From contig JACMMY010000293.1 of the NCBI GenBank assembly GCA_014378805.1, forward strand, positions 1 through 14,051: a stretch of DNA of 14,051 bases. The letters are read 5' to 3'. The notes beneath the pieces were generated by a model that had not been told where the DNA came from, searched no databases, and saw only the letters and a list, made by a program, of their open reading frames with translations. The position numbers were made by a program, and so were the translations under genes. Position 1 is the first letter of the stretch, and each line of letters starts with the position of its first letter. The DNA is from Moraxellaceae bacterium. Its GTDB lineage: Bacteria > Pseudomonadota > Gammaproteobacteria > Pseudomonadales > Moraxellaceae. Positions 7,893-14,051 of the stretch are shown one piece after another.

Positions 7893-7897
7893 TCCCT
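7893..7897 (-). promoter_or_regulatory. Ribosome binding site deciding the pilM GTG start
   Basis: AGGGA on the minus strand, seven bases ahead of the GTG at 7885-7883. It supports a non-ATG start for pilM over the upstream in-frame TTG, which has no comparable site. Confidence 0.75.
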
Positions 7898-7958
7898 TTT
7901 ATTGTTCTGTCCAAATTTGAAATGCTGAAAAAGCAATTCACCTAACAACCTAAAACTT

Positions 7959-7964
7959 ATTCTA
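7959..7964 (-). promoter_or_regulatory. Candidate -10 element for the pilM operon
   Basis: TAGAAT on the minus strand matches the TATAAT consensus at five of six positions. It would give a leader of about 65-70 bases before the pilM GTG. No good -35 hexamer lies 16-18 bases upstream, where the sequence is A-rich. It may be a weak or activated promoter, or a chance match. Confidence 0.35.
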
Positions 7965-8014
7965 TCGACATTCGTAAACTTGTTTTTCGAAAAAAACGCC
8001 TAGTCTTAGGCACC

Positions 8015-8024
8015 TTGACGTCAA
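8015..8024. repeat. Perfect ten-base palindrome TTGACGTCAA
   Basis: Equal to its own reverse complement. It lies in the divergent region, upstream of both genes and beside the GCCTA hairpin at 7998-8011. Each half resembles a -35 hexamer (TTGAC), but no suitable -10 is found 16-18 bases away on either strand. It could be a dimeric regulator site, or chance in AT-rich DNA. Confidence 0.5.
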
Positions 8025-8054
8025 ATTAAAATAATAACGACAAGTCTACACAAT

Positions 8055-8116
8055 CATAAAAGGTTTACCACATCTCGTTACAAATAATCATGACTAGTGA
8101 TAACACGCCTTTTATG
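8055..8116. repeat. Nine-base inverted repeat, arms 44 bases apart
   Basis: CATAAAAGG (8055-8063) and CCTTTTATG (8108-8116) are exact reverse complements. The gap is about four helical turns, which would suit two operator sites on one DNA face. The arms lie upstream of the candidate ponA promoter and far upstream of pilM. No regulator is identified. Confidence 0.55.
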
Positions 8117-8173
8117 GCAATACAAGATATTTACAGAAATAAATCAATATACACTTCAAATAAAAGCAATAAG

Positions 8174-8202
8174 ATGTCATCCCTGTGTGTTCTAGGTATA
8201 CT
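8174..8202 (+). promoter_or_regulatory. Candidate sigma-70 promoter for ponA
   Basis: ATGTCA (8174-8179, four of six to TTGACA) is followed after a 17-base spacer by TATACT (8197-8202, five of six to TATAAT). Transcription would begin near 8209, leaving a leader of about 34 bases before the ponA ATG. The fit of both boxes and spacing makes this the best promoter candidate in the region. Confidence 0.5.
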
Positions 8203-8242
8203 CAGTTGCAACGAAGACTTACGGTATTAAAACGCACTTGTC

Positions 8243-10867
8243 ATGAAAAAGCTATCTTGCGCTGGACGAATTCACCCTTTTTTTGCACTTTTCCTTGTGT
8301 TATTGATGGCGCTTCCCATTGGATTTTATGGATTATATCTTTTTGTTGCCCCTAGTTTACCTGACATTGCACAACTTAAAACTGCGTCAGCCGCGATCCC
8401 ATTACAGGTTTACTCAAAAGATAATAAATTAGTCGGCGAGTTCGGTGAAAAAATTTCATATCCAGTCAGTTACGAAGAAATCCCCCCTTTAATGGTTAAC
8501 TCTTTTCTCGCTGCTGAAGATTCTTCTTTTTTCACGCACAATGGTATAAGCCTCAAAGGTCTTGGTCGCGCTGTGACTGAAGCTCTCCAAAGTGGTCGAG
8601 GTCAATCAGGCGGATCGACAATCACGATGCAGGTTGCAAAAAACTATTACTTAAGTCCAGAGCGCACCCTCAAGCGCAAACTAACAGAAATTTTCTTAGC
8701 CAGAAAAATTGAACAGAACCTCAATAAAAAAGAAATTTTCACTTTATATGTCAACAAAATATTTTTAGGTCAACATGCATATGGAATTGCAGCGGCGGCC
8801 AAAGTTTATTATCAAAAACCACTCAAAGATCTTACCATTGCTGAAATGGCGATGATTGCGGGGCTGCCTAAAGCACCGACGAAGTACAATCCCGTTAATG
8901 ATCCAGAGCGTGCCATTGAGCGTCGAAATTGGATTATTGGCCGCATGCTACAACTTGGCTTCATTACCCAAGCTCAATATCATGAAAACATTAACGCACC
9001 TTTAAATCTGCACTTCAGTTACAACACCAACCGTCTAGATGTCAGTATGCCGTACATATCGGAAATGGTTCGTGATGTCATGGTTCGTGAATTTGGTGAG
9101 GACGTCTTAAATTCTGGATATCGTGTTTACACAACAATTCCTTCTGATCGCCAACAAATGGCTGTGGATGCAGTTCATAAGGGTCTTGAAGCGTATGATC
9201 TACGTCATGGTTGGCGTGGTGCAGAGTCGACCACTAAACCATTATCAACATTTTATGTCATCAATAATTTATGGCCCGCACAAGTAACTAAAGTTTCAGC
9301 GCGTAGCTTCGATGCTGTCCTTGAAAATGGCTTAACTGTAACGGTTCCGTGGAGTGAAATGTCTTGGGCACGCAGCTATCATTCAACCAACTCGGTTGGC
9401 GGTGCACCACAAAAGGCATCTGAAATCGTACATGAAAAAGATATTATTCGTTTACGTCCTGATATGAATGAAGACCAAGTTCGCGAGATTTTGTCTGCGA
9501 AAGCTCAACAAGCATCTCAAAATACAAATAAAATTGACAACCAAAACAGCCCTCCTCAACTGACTCAGAATGAATCCGATGCAGTAGTGACCAAAAAACC
9601 CTTAGCTATAAAATCAAAGTGGACCGATATCAATTGGGCATTAACTCAAATCCCAGCAGCGGAAGCACAGCTTGTCTCATTAGATCCGAATGATGGTGCA
9701 ATTCAAGCCGTAGTTGGCGGCTATGATTTCGCGCGAAGTAACTTCAATCGTAGTATGCAAGGCTGGCGCCAACCTGGATCAAATATTAAGCCCTTCATCT
9801 ACTCTTTGGCACTAGAGCGCGGATTTACGCCTTACAGCATTATTAATGATGCGCCTCTTCAAGTCGGAAAGTGGCGTCCACAAAATTCCGACGGCAAGTT
9901 TATGGGTCCAATTACTTTACGCCGTGCACTTTACCTTTCAAGAAACTTGGTTTCAATTCGGTTACTCCAAGCAGTTGGAATTAGTAAGGCGGTCGACCAT
10001 TTATCACATTTTGGCTTTATGGAAAACCAGTTACCGAAAAACTTAGCTTTAGCGTTAGGCGCCGCACAAGTACTTCCAATCCAATTAGCGACAGGTTATG
10101 CCACGTTTGCTAATGGTGGATATCGTATCCAACCCTATTTTATCCAACGTGTAGAAAACTACAGAGGGGATGTATTATTTACTGCCAATCCTATTCGTGT
10201 ATGTCGTGAATGCGATGCGCTAGCGAATCAAACAGATCCATCTGCTACTGATGAAAACGGTGAACAACCGATCCAAGTCAATTCCAATCCAGATGGGAGT
10301 ATTAGCAGTACCGCATCTACAGATTTGAGTGAAGGAAAAGCATCAACACTGCCGGTTGATTATCCAAAAGCTGAACGAATTCTGAGTGCTAAAACCGCTT
10401 TCAACATGGCCAATATTTTGCGTGATGTGATTCAACATGGTACGGGTTATGCTGCAATGAAACTCGGACGTAATGATATTGGCGGAAAAACAGGTACAAC
10501 CAATGATGCTAAAGATGCTTGGTTCTCAGGATTCAGTCCGAGCTTGGTTGCTGTTGCATGGGTTGGATTCGACCAACCACGTACACTAGGGCGCAAAGAG
10601 TTTGGTGGTGTAGCAGCGCTTCCAATTTGGAGTGAATACATGGGCAAGGCACTTGCAGACACACCCGAAAATTGGTTAAAACAAGGCGACGCTAAACAAG
10701 ATTTAGCAACGGCATCAGCTGCACAAAAATCAAGAAAATCTAAGCCAAAGATACTAACAGAGACTAGCTCTAAGACAGATGCTACGACTGAGGATAGTAT
10801 CGAGGCAATTATACCAAAAAGTTCAGTATCCCCAACTCCAAGTACAGCACTTGAATCACCCTTCTAA
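8243..10867 (+). CDS. ponA: Penicillin-binding protein 1A, bifunctional glycosyltransferase/transpeptidase
   Basis: Polymerises lipid II into glycan strands and cross-links their peptides on the periplasmic side of the inner membrane (E. coli equivalent mrcA). It has 874 residues. The membrane anchor is at about 12-34. The GT51 domain is at about 55-235, with catalytic E92 in EDSSFFTHNG, then GGSTITMQVAKN (123-134), RKLTEIFLARKIE (145-157) and KKEIFTLYVNKIFLG (162-176). An OB-like region covers about 335-470, with a Gln/Asn-rich insert near 420-450. In the transpeptidase domain, catalytic S513 and K516 are in RQPGSNIKPF, S566-R567-N568 in LSRN, and K749-T750-G751 in GGKTGTT. A CREC pair (654-657) begins a low-complexity insert to about 708; E. 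coli PBP1a has a similar CxxC. The tail (816-874) is Lys/Ser/Thr-rich. The ribosome site is weak. A terminator follows directly. It is divergent from pilM, as in other gammaproteobacteria. Confidence 0.97.
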   Translation: MKKLSCAGRIHPFFALFLVLLMALPIGFYGLYLFVAPSLPDIAQLKTASAAIPLQVYSKDNKLVGEFGEKISYPVSYEEIPPLMVNSFLAAEDSSFFTHNGISLKGLGRAVTEALQSGRGQSGGSTITMQVAKNYYLSPERTLKRKLTEIFLARKIEQNLNKKEIFTLYVNKIFLGQHAYGIAAAAKVYYQKPLKDLTIAEMAMIAGLPKAPTKYNPVNDPERAIERRNWIIGRMLQLGFITQAQYHENINAPLNLHFSYNTNRLDVSMPYISEMVRDVMVREFGEDVLNSGYRVYTTIPSDRQQMAVDAVHKGLEAYDLRHGWRGAESTTKPLSTFYVINNLWPAQVTKVSARSFDAVLENGLTVTVPWSEMSWARSYHSTNSVGGAPQKASEIVHEKDIIRLRPDMNEDQVREILSAKAQQASQNTNKIDNQNSPPQLTQNESDAVVTKKPLAIKSKWTDINWALTQIPAAEAQLVSLDPNDGAIQAVVGGYDFARSNFNRSMQGWRQPGSNIKPFIYSLALERGFTPYSIINDAPLQVGKWRPQNSDGKFMGPITLRRALYLSRNLVSIRLLQAVGISKAVDHLSHFGFMENQLPKNLALALGAAQVLPIQLATGYATFANGGYRIQPYFIQRVENYRGDVLFTANPIRVCRECDALANQTDPSATDENGEQPIQVNSNPDGSISSTASTDLSEGKASTLPVDYPKAERILSAKTAFNMANILRDVIQHGTGYAAMKLGRNDIGGKTGTTNDAKDAWFSGFSPSLVAVAWVGFDQPRTLGRKEFGGVAALPIWSEYMGKALADTPENWLKQGDAKQDLATASAAQKSRKSKPKILTETSSKTDATTEDSIEAIIPKSSVSPTPSTALESPF

Positions 10868-10870
10868 TAA

Positions 10871-10908
10871 AAGGCGGTAAGCAATATTGAGTACTGCTTA
10901 CCGCTTTT
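10871..10908 (+). terminator. Intrinsic terminator of ponA
   Basis: GCGGTAAGCA (10874-10883) and TGCTTACCGC (10895-10904) form a perfect ten-pair stem around an eleven-base loop, followed by TTTT. A wobble and A-T pairs extend the stem. It begins four bases after the ponA stop. As run from the minus strand it also ends in Ts, so it may work in both directions. Confidence 0.9.
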
Positions 10909-11232
10909 ATCTGTTACAGACATGACTTCATGCTAATCAACATCCCGTTCAAAGTAGTTTTTGGTTTTGTTTTCTCAATTTGTTTAAGCTTGGATTAGAA
11001 TGCAAAAAATATAAATATTGTCAGTAGTCAAACCCCACTCATACTTTATAAAAATGAACATTCAACCTAATAATAATTGTTCACGTTATCAACAATCCTC
11101 ATTGAGCAAACCCCACGTATGTTACTGATCCTCAAACTTTTCAACTTCACTCAACAAGCGAGTCTAATAATCTTGAATTAAGCGAGATACAGGCGCTTCA
11201 ACGCATATTGCTGACGATAATTTTTTAACCAT
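10909..11232. other. AT-rich intergenic stretch without a gene
   Basis: About 320 bases between the two terminators of the converging genes. No coding frame with a ribosome site, no RNA gene and no mobile-element ends are recognised. It contains two copies of CAAACCCCAC (11029-11038 and 11107-11116) and a short inverted repeat between them. The longest ATG frame noticed is 24 codons without a ribosome site. Confidence 0.7.
11029..11116. repeat. Ten-base direct repeat flanking a small inverted repeat
   Basis: CAAACCCCAC occurs at 11029-11038 and 11107-11116, 78 bases apart start to start. Between the copies ATTGTT (11076-11081) and AACAAT (11091-11096) form a six-base inverted repeat with a nine-base loop. 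The C-run stands out in AT-rich surroundings. No function is known, and chance is possible. Confidence 0.4.
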
Positions 11233-11260
11233 AAAAAAGGAGGCCGAAGCCTCCTTTTTT
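11233..11260 (-). terminator. Intrinsic terminator of rpoC with UUCG tetraloop
   Basis: On the minus strand a GGAGGC / GCCTCC stem closes on the loop TTCG, which in RNA is the extra-stable C(UUCG)G tetraloop. Six As lie before and six Ts after, so the stem can extend to twelve pairs. It sits 23 bases after the rpoC stop. On the plus strand it also ends in six Ts, so it can stop transcription from ponA. Confidence 0.93.
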
Positions 11261-11283
11261 ATGACAACATGAAAACCAATCGT

Positions 11284-14051
11284 TTAGATTTGCTCTTCAT
11301 TCAATGCTTGGCTGAATGCTTGATCCACTTCTGAGAAGTCAGTTGCAAGCGTTGATAACTCAACTTCTGCTTCAGCTGCTTCTTGCTGACGACGGGCCAA
11401 GTGGTAAGCCAAACCAGTACCCGCTGGAATCAAACGTCCAACCACAACGTTTTCTTTCAGACCGCGCAATTGATCTTCTTTACCAGTTACAGCCGCTTCA
11501 GTCAGAACGCGCGTTGTTTCTTGGAACGACGCAGCAGAGATGAACGAGTCAGTCGACAACGACGCTTTCGTGATACCCATCAGGATACGTTCGAAACGTG
11601 CTGGGAACTTACCTTGAGCCAACAATGCTTCATTTTCTTCAGAGACGCGCGCATATTCTGCTTGCTCGCCTTTGATGAATGAAGAGTCGCCGCCTTCAAC
11701 AATATCCACTTTACGCAGCATCTGACGAATAATAACTTCGATGTGCTTATCGTTGATCTTAACGCCTTGTAAACGATAAACATCCTGCACTTCATTGACA
11801 ATATACGTTGCCAATTGCTCTTCGCCTTTCAGACGCAGAATGTCATGTGGATTTTGTGGGCCATCACTGATGACTTCGCCTTTTTCAACGTGCTCGCCTT
11901 CAAACACGTTGATTTGACGCCATTTCGGAATCAACTCTTCATGCACTTCGCTACCATCTTCTGGAGAAATCAACAGACGATTCTTACCTTTGGTTTCTTT
12001 ACCAAACGTAATCACACCGCTCACTTCCGCAAGAATTGCGAACTCTTTCGGCTTACGCGCTTCAAACAAGTCGGCTACACGGGGTAGACCACCGGTAATA
12101 TCACGAGTACGAGATGATTCTTGTGGTACACGACCAATCACGTCACCCACACCAATCACATCGCCATCGCGTACAGTCAGAACTGTTTGTGATGGCAAGA
12201 AGTATTGAACTTGTTGATCCGTACCTTCAACCATGAGTGGTTGATCGTTTGAATCAAACAGTGCAACCGATGGACGCAGTTCTTTACCTGATGCTGGACG
12301 ATCTTTCGCTTGTAGGATTTCGATTGACGACATCCCAGTTGCATCTTCAGTCTTGGTGGTCGCAGTCAAACCTTCAGTGATTTGAACGAACTTGACCTTA
12401 CCCGCAACTTCGGTAATCAATGGATGTGTATGCGGATCCCAGTTGACAATGATCTGACCCGCGTCAACCGTTTGACCATCTTGTACGCTAATTGACGCAC
12501 CGTATGGCAAGCGATAACGTTCGCGTTCACGACCGATGTCATCAGCAACACCAATTTCAGCAGAACGAGATACCGCAACTAAATGACCTTTATGGTGATT
12601 TACAGTCTTGATATTATGGAAACGAATCGTCCCTTTGTTACGCACTTGAATGCTGCTGACCGCAGATGCTCGGCTCGCCGCACCACCGACGTGGAACGTA
12701 CGCATGGTGAGCTGAGTACCTGGTTCACCAATTGATTGCGCTGCCATAACACCGACAGATTCACCAGCATTCACCAGATGACCACGGGCGAGGTCACGAC
12801 CATAACACATCGCACAGACACCGAAACGGGTACGACAGCTGATGACTGAACGCGTTTTAACTTCGTCCACACCCGCGATTTCAAGTGTCTCAACCCATTT
12901 TTCGTCCAGCAAGGTGCCAGCTTCAGCAAGGACTTCGTCGCTACCTGGTGTCATCAAATCAACCGCAACCACACGACCCAATACACGGTCACGTAGTGGC
13001 TCGATCACGTCACCACCTTGAATCAATGGCGTGATGTAAATACCATCATCGGTACCACAATCTGGCTCAGTAATAACCAAATCTTGTGCCACGTCAACGA
13101 GACGACGCGTCAAATAACCCGAGTTCGCAGTTTTCAACGCCGTATCCGCCAAACCTTTACGCGCACCATGTGTCGAAATAAAGTACTGGAGAACAGTCAG
13201 ACCTTCACGGAAGTTCGCCTTAATTGGCGTTTCAATGATTTCGCCTGATGGTTTAGCCATCAAACCACGCATACCCGCAAGCTGACGAATCTGCGCTGCA
13301 GATCCACGCGCGCCTGAGTCGGACATGATATAAATCGAGTTGAACGACTTCTGTCTTTCTTCATCGCCTTTTTTATTGATGACGACTTCAGTAGACAGGT
13401 TGTCCATCATCGCTTTCGCGACTTGTTCGTTGGTCCGTGACCAAATATCGACCACTTTGTTATAACGTTCACCCGCAGTCACGAAACCTTGTTCGAATTG
13501 ATTTTCAATTTCACGAACTTCGGTATCAGCTTTGCTGATGATTTCTTCTTTGTTGGGTGGAATCAACATGTCTTCCATACCAACCGACACACCTGAGTGA
13601 GTTGCTTGCGCAAATCCGAGGTACATCAATTGATCGGCAAACAATACAGTCGCTTTCAGACCCAAAGTACGGTAAACCGAGTTAATCAGTTTAGAGACGT
13701 TTTTCTTGGTCATGACTTGGTTCACTTGGTCGAAAGTCATCCCTTCTGGCAAGATTTTCCAAAGTAAGCAACGACCTGGTGTTGTGTCTACAAGGAAAGT
13801 CGTGACAATTTTTTCACCATTTTCATCAAATACCGTTTGAATCACACGGACTTTGATGCGGCTATGTACAGTCACAAACTTGGTTGCCAACGCACGATCC
13901 ACTTCTTGCGTATCGGCAAAGATCATGCCTTCGCCTGGTGCATTGATTGTGTCACGGCTGATGTAATACAGACCCAAAACAACGTCCTGTGACGGCACGA
14001 TGATTGGCTCACCGTTCGCTGGAGACAAAATGTTGTTGGTTGACATCATCA
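11284..14051 (-). CDS. rpoC: DNA-directed RNA polymerase subunit beta', partial (N-terminus beyond right edge)
   Basis: Largest subunit of RNA polymerase. The window holds the last 921 residues plus a partial Leu codon. The ATG pair at 14049 is internal: it corresponds to E. coli residues 484-485, in MMSTNNILSPANGEP. With an offset of 483 the key positions match E. coli without indels up to the trigger loop. Zinc ligands are C331, C405, C412 and C415 (E. coli 814, 888, 895, 898). The bridge helix is at about 286-321. The trigger loop includes M449 and H453 (E. coli 932, 936) in GEPGTQLTMRTFHVGGAASR. The SI3-type insert typical of proteobacteria follows, at about 460-650, then ITGGLPRVADLFEARKPKE and the C-terminal VVGRLIPAGTGLAYH. 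The catalytic NADFDGD motif is about 20 residues beyond the edge. The last 35 residues are acidic and Ala-rich, as expected to vary. Confidence 0.98.
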   Translation of the reverse strand, partial: MMSTNNILSPANGEPIIVPSQDVVLGLYYISRDTINAPGEGMIFADTQEVDRALATKFVTVHSRIKVRVIQTVFDENGEKIVTTFLVDTTPGRCLLWKILPEGMTFDQVNQVMTKKNVSKLINSVYRTLGLKATVLFADQLMYLGFAQATHSGVSVGMEDMLIPPNKEEIISKADTEVREIENQFEQGFVTAGERYNKVVDIWSRTNEQVAKAMMDNLSTEVVINKKGDEERQKSFNSIYIMSDSGARGSAAQIRQLAGMRGLMAKPSGEIIETPIKANFREGLTVLQYFISTHGARKGLADTALKTANSGYLTRRLVDVAQDLVITEPDCGTDDGIYITPLIQGGDVIEPLRDRVLGRVVAVDLMTPGSDEVLAEAGTLLDEKWVETLEIAGVDEVKTRSVISCRTRFGVCAMCYGRDLARGHLVNAGESVGVMAAQSIGEPGTQLTMRTFHVGGAASRASAVSSIQVRNKGTIRFHNIKTVNHHKGHLVAVSRSAEIGVADDIGRERERYRLPYGASISVQDGQTVDAGQIIVNWDPHTHPLITEVAGKVKFVQITEGLTATTKTEDATGMSSIEILQAKDRPASGKELRPSVALFDSNDQPLMVEGTDQQVQYFLPSQTVLTVRDGDVIGVGDVIGRVPQESSRTRDITGGLPRVADLFEARKPKEFAILAEVSGVITFGKETKGKNRLLISPEDGSEVHEELIPKWRQINVFEGEHVEKGEVISDGPQNPHDILRLKGEEQLATYIVNEVQDVYRLQGVKINDKHIEVIIRQMLRKVDIVEGGDSSFIKGEQAEYARVSEENEALLAQGKFPARFERILMGITKASLSTDSFISAASFQETTRVLTEAAVTGKEDQLRGLKENVVVGRLIPAGTGLAYHLARRQQEAAEAEVELSTLATDFSEVDQAFSQALNEEQI

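Larger units (their letters stand above)
7886..8242. promoter_or_regulatory. Divergent intergenic region between pilM and ponA
   Basis: This 357-base AT-rich stretch separates the minus-strand pil block from plus-strand ponA, so it must carry promoters in both directions. I see no credible gene in it. It holds a candidate ponA promoter (8174-8202), a possible pilM -10 element (7959-7964), a small hairpin GCCTA-GTCT-TAGGC (7998-8011), the perfect palindrome TTGACGTCAA (8015-8024), and a nine-base inverted repeat with arms at 8055-8063 and 8108-8116. The repeats could be operator sites, but no known regulator motif is recognised. Confidence 0.7.

Noticed and set aside
7886..7948. Upstream in-frame TTG start for pilM at 7948-7946
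   Set aside because: It has no ribosome site, and the downstream GTG has a good AGGGA and gives the expected protein length.
10200..10370. CxxC pair and low-complexity insert in the ponA transpeptidase domain as a novel metal-binding insertion
   Set aside because: A similar CxxC followed by a variable insert occurs in E. coli PBP1a as far as I recall, so it is a family feature.
11018..11047. TTGTCA followed by TACTTT as a plus-strand promoter in the spacer
   Set aside because: The -10 match is poor and no gene follows before the terminator.
11054..11128. Small plus-strand frame of 24 codons in the ponA-rpoC spacer
   Set aside because: No ribosome binding site, no recognisable sequence, and a weak upstream promoter at best. 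It fits chance in AT-rich DNA.

Overview
The window looks like chromosomal core DNA of a gammaproteobacterium. It is most likely a member of the Moraxellaceae close to Acinetobacter. The evidence is the gene order ponA (divergent) / pilM-pilN-pilO-pilP-pilQ-aroK-aroB-SPOR-domain gene, which matches E. coli mrcA/hofMNOPQ-aroK-aroB-damX. Family resemblance also points this way, for example in the AroK and PilM sequences and the 352-residue PilM length. The placement below class level rests on recollection of family sequences, not on a search.

Layout on the + axis. 1-785 (minus): N-terminal part of a DamX-like, single-pass membrane protein with a SPOR domain, cut by the left edge. 782-1924 (minus): aroB. 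1976-2560 (minus): aroK. 2581-4899 (minus): pilQ. 4920-5492: pilP. 5489-6187: pilO. 6184-6825: pilN. 6827-7885: pilM with a GTG start. 7886-8242: a divergent regulatory region. 8243-10867 (plus): ponA (PBP1a). 10868-11283: a convergent intergenic region with a terminator at each end. 11284-14051 (minus): the C-terminal two thirds of rpoC, cut by the right edge.

The minus-strand block from pilM to the SPOR gene is tightly packed. There are ATGA overlaps at pilN/pilO, pilO/pilP and aroB/SPOR gene, and gaps of 1 to 51 bases elsewhere. It builds the type IV pilus alignment complex: cytoplasmic PilM, inner-membrane PilN and PilO, lipoprotein PilP and outer-membrane secretin PilQ. It then runs into two shikimate-pathway enzymes and a septal-ring-type protein. 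A small hairpin with a T run sits across the aroK stop codon, so aroB and the SPOR gene may receive less transcription than the pil genes.

No mobile element, CRISPR array, tRNA, defence system or toxin was found. The genes are intact and recognisable, and I see no previously undescribed system. The points worth a second look are small: the aroK/aroB attenuator-like hairpin, near-identical stop/start junctions in pilN-O-P, a very long PilQ signal region, start-codon questions in pilM and aroB, inverted repeats between pilM and ponA, and the placement of ponA tail-to-tail with rpoC.
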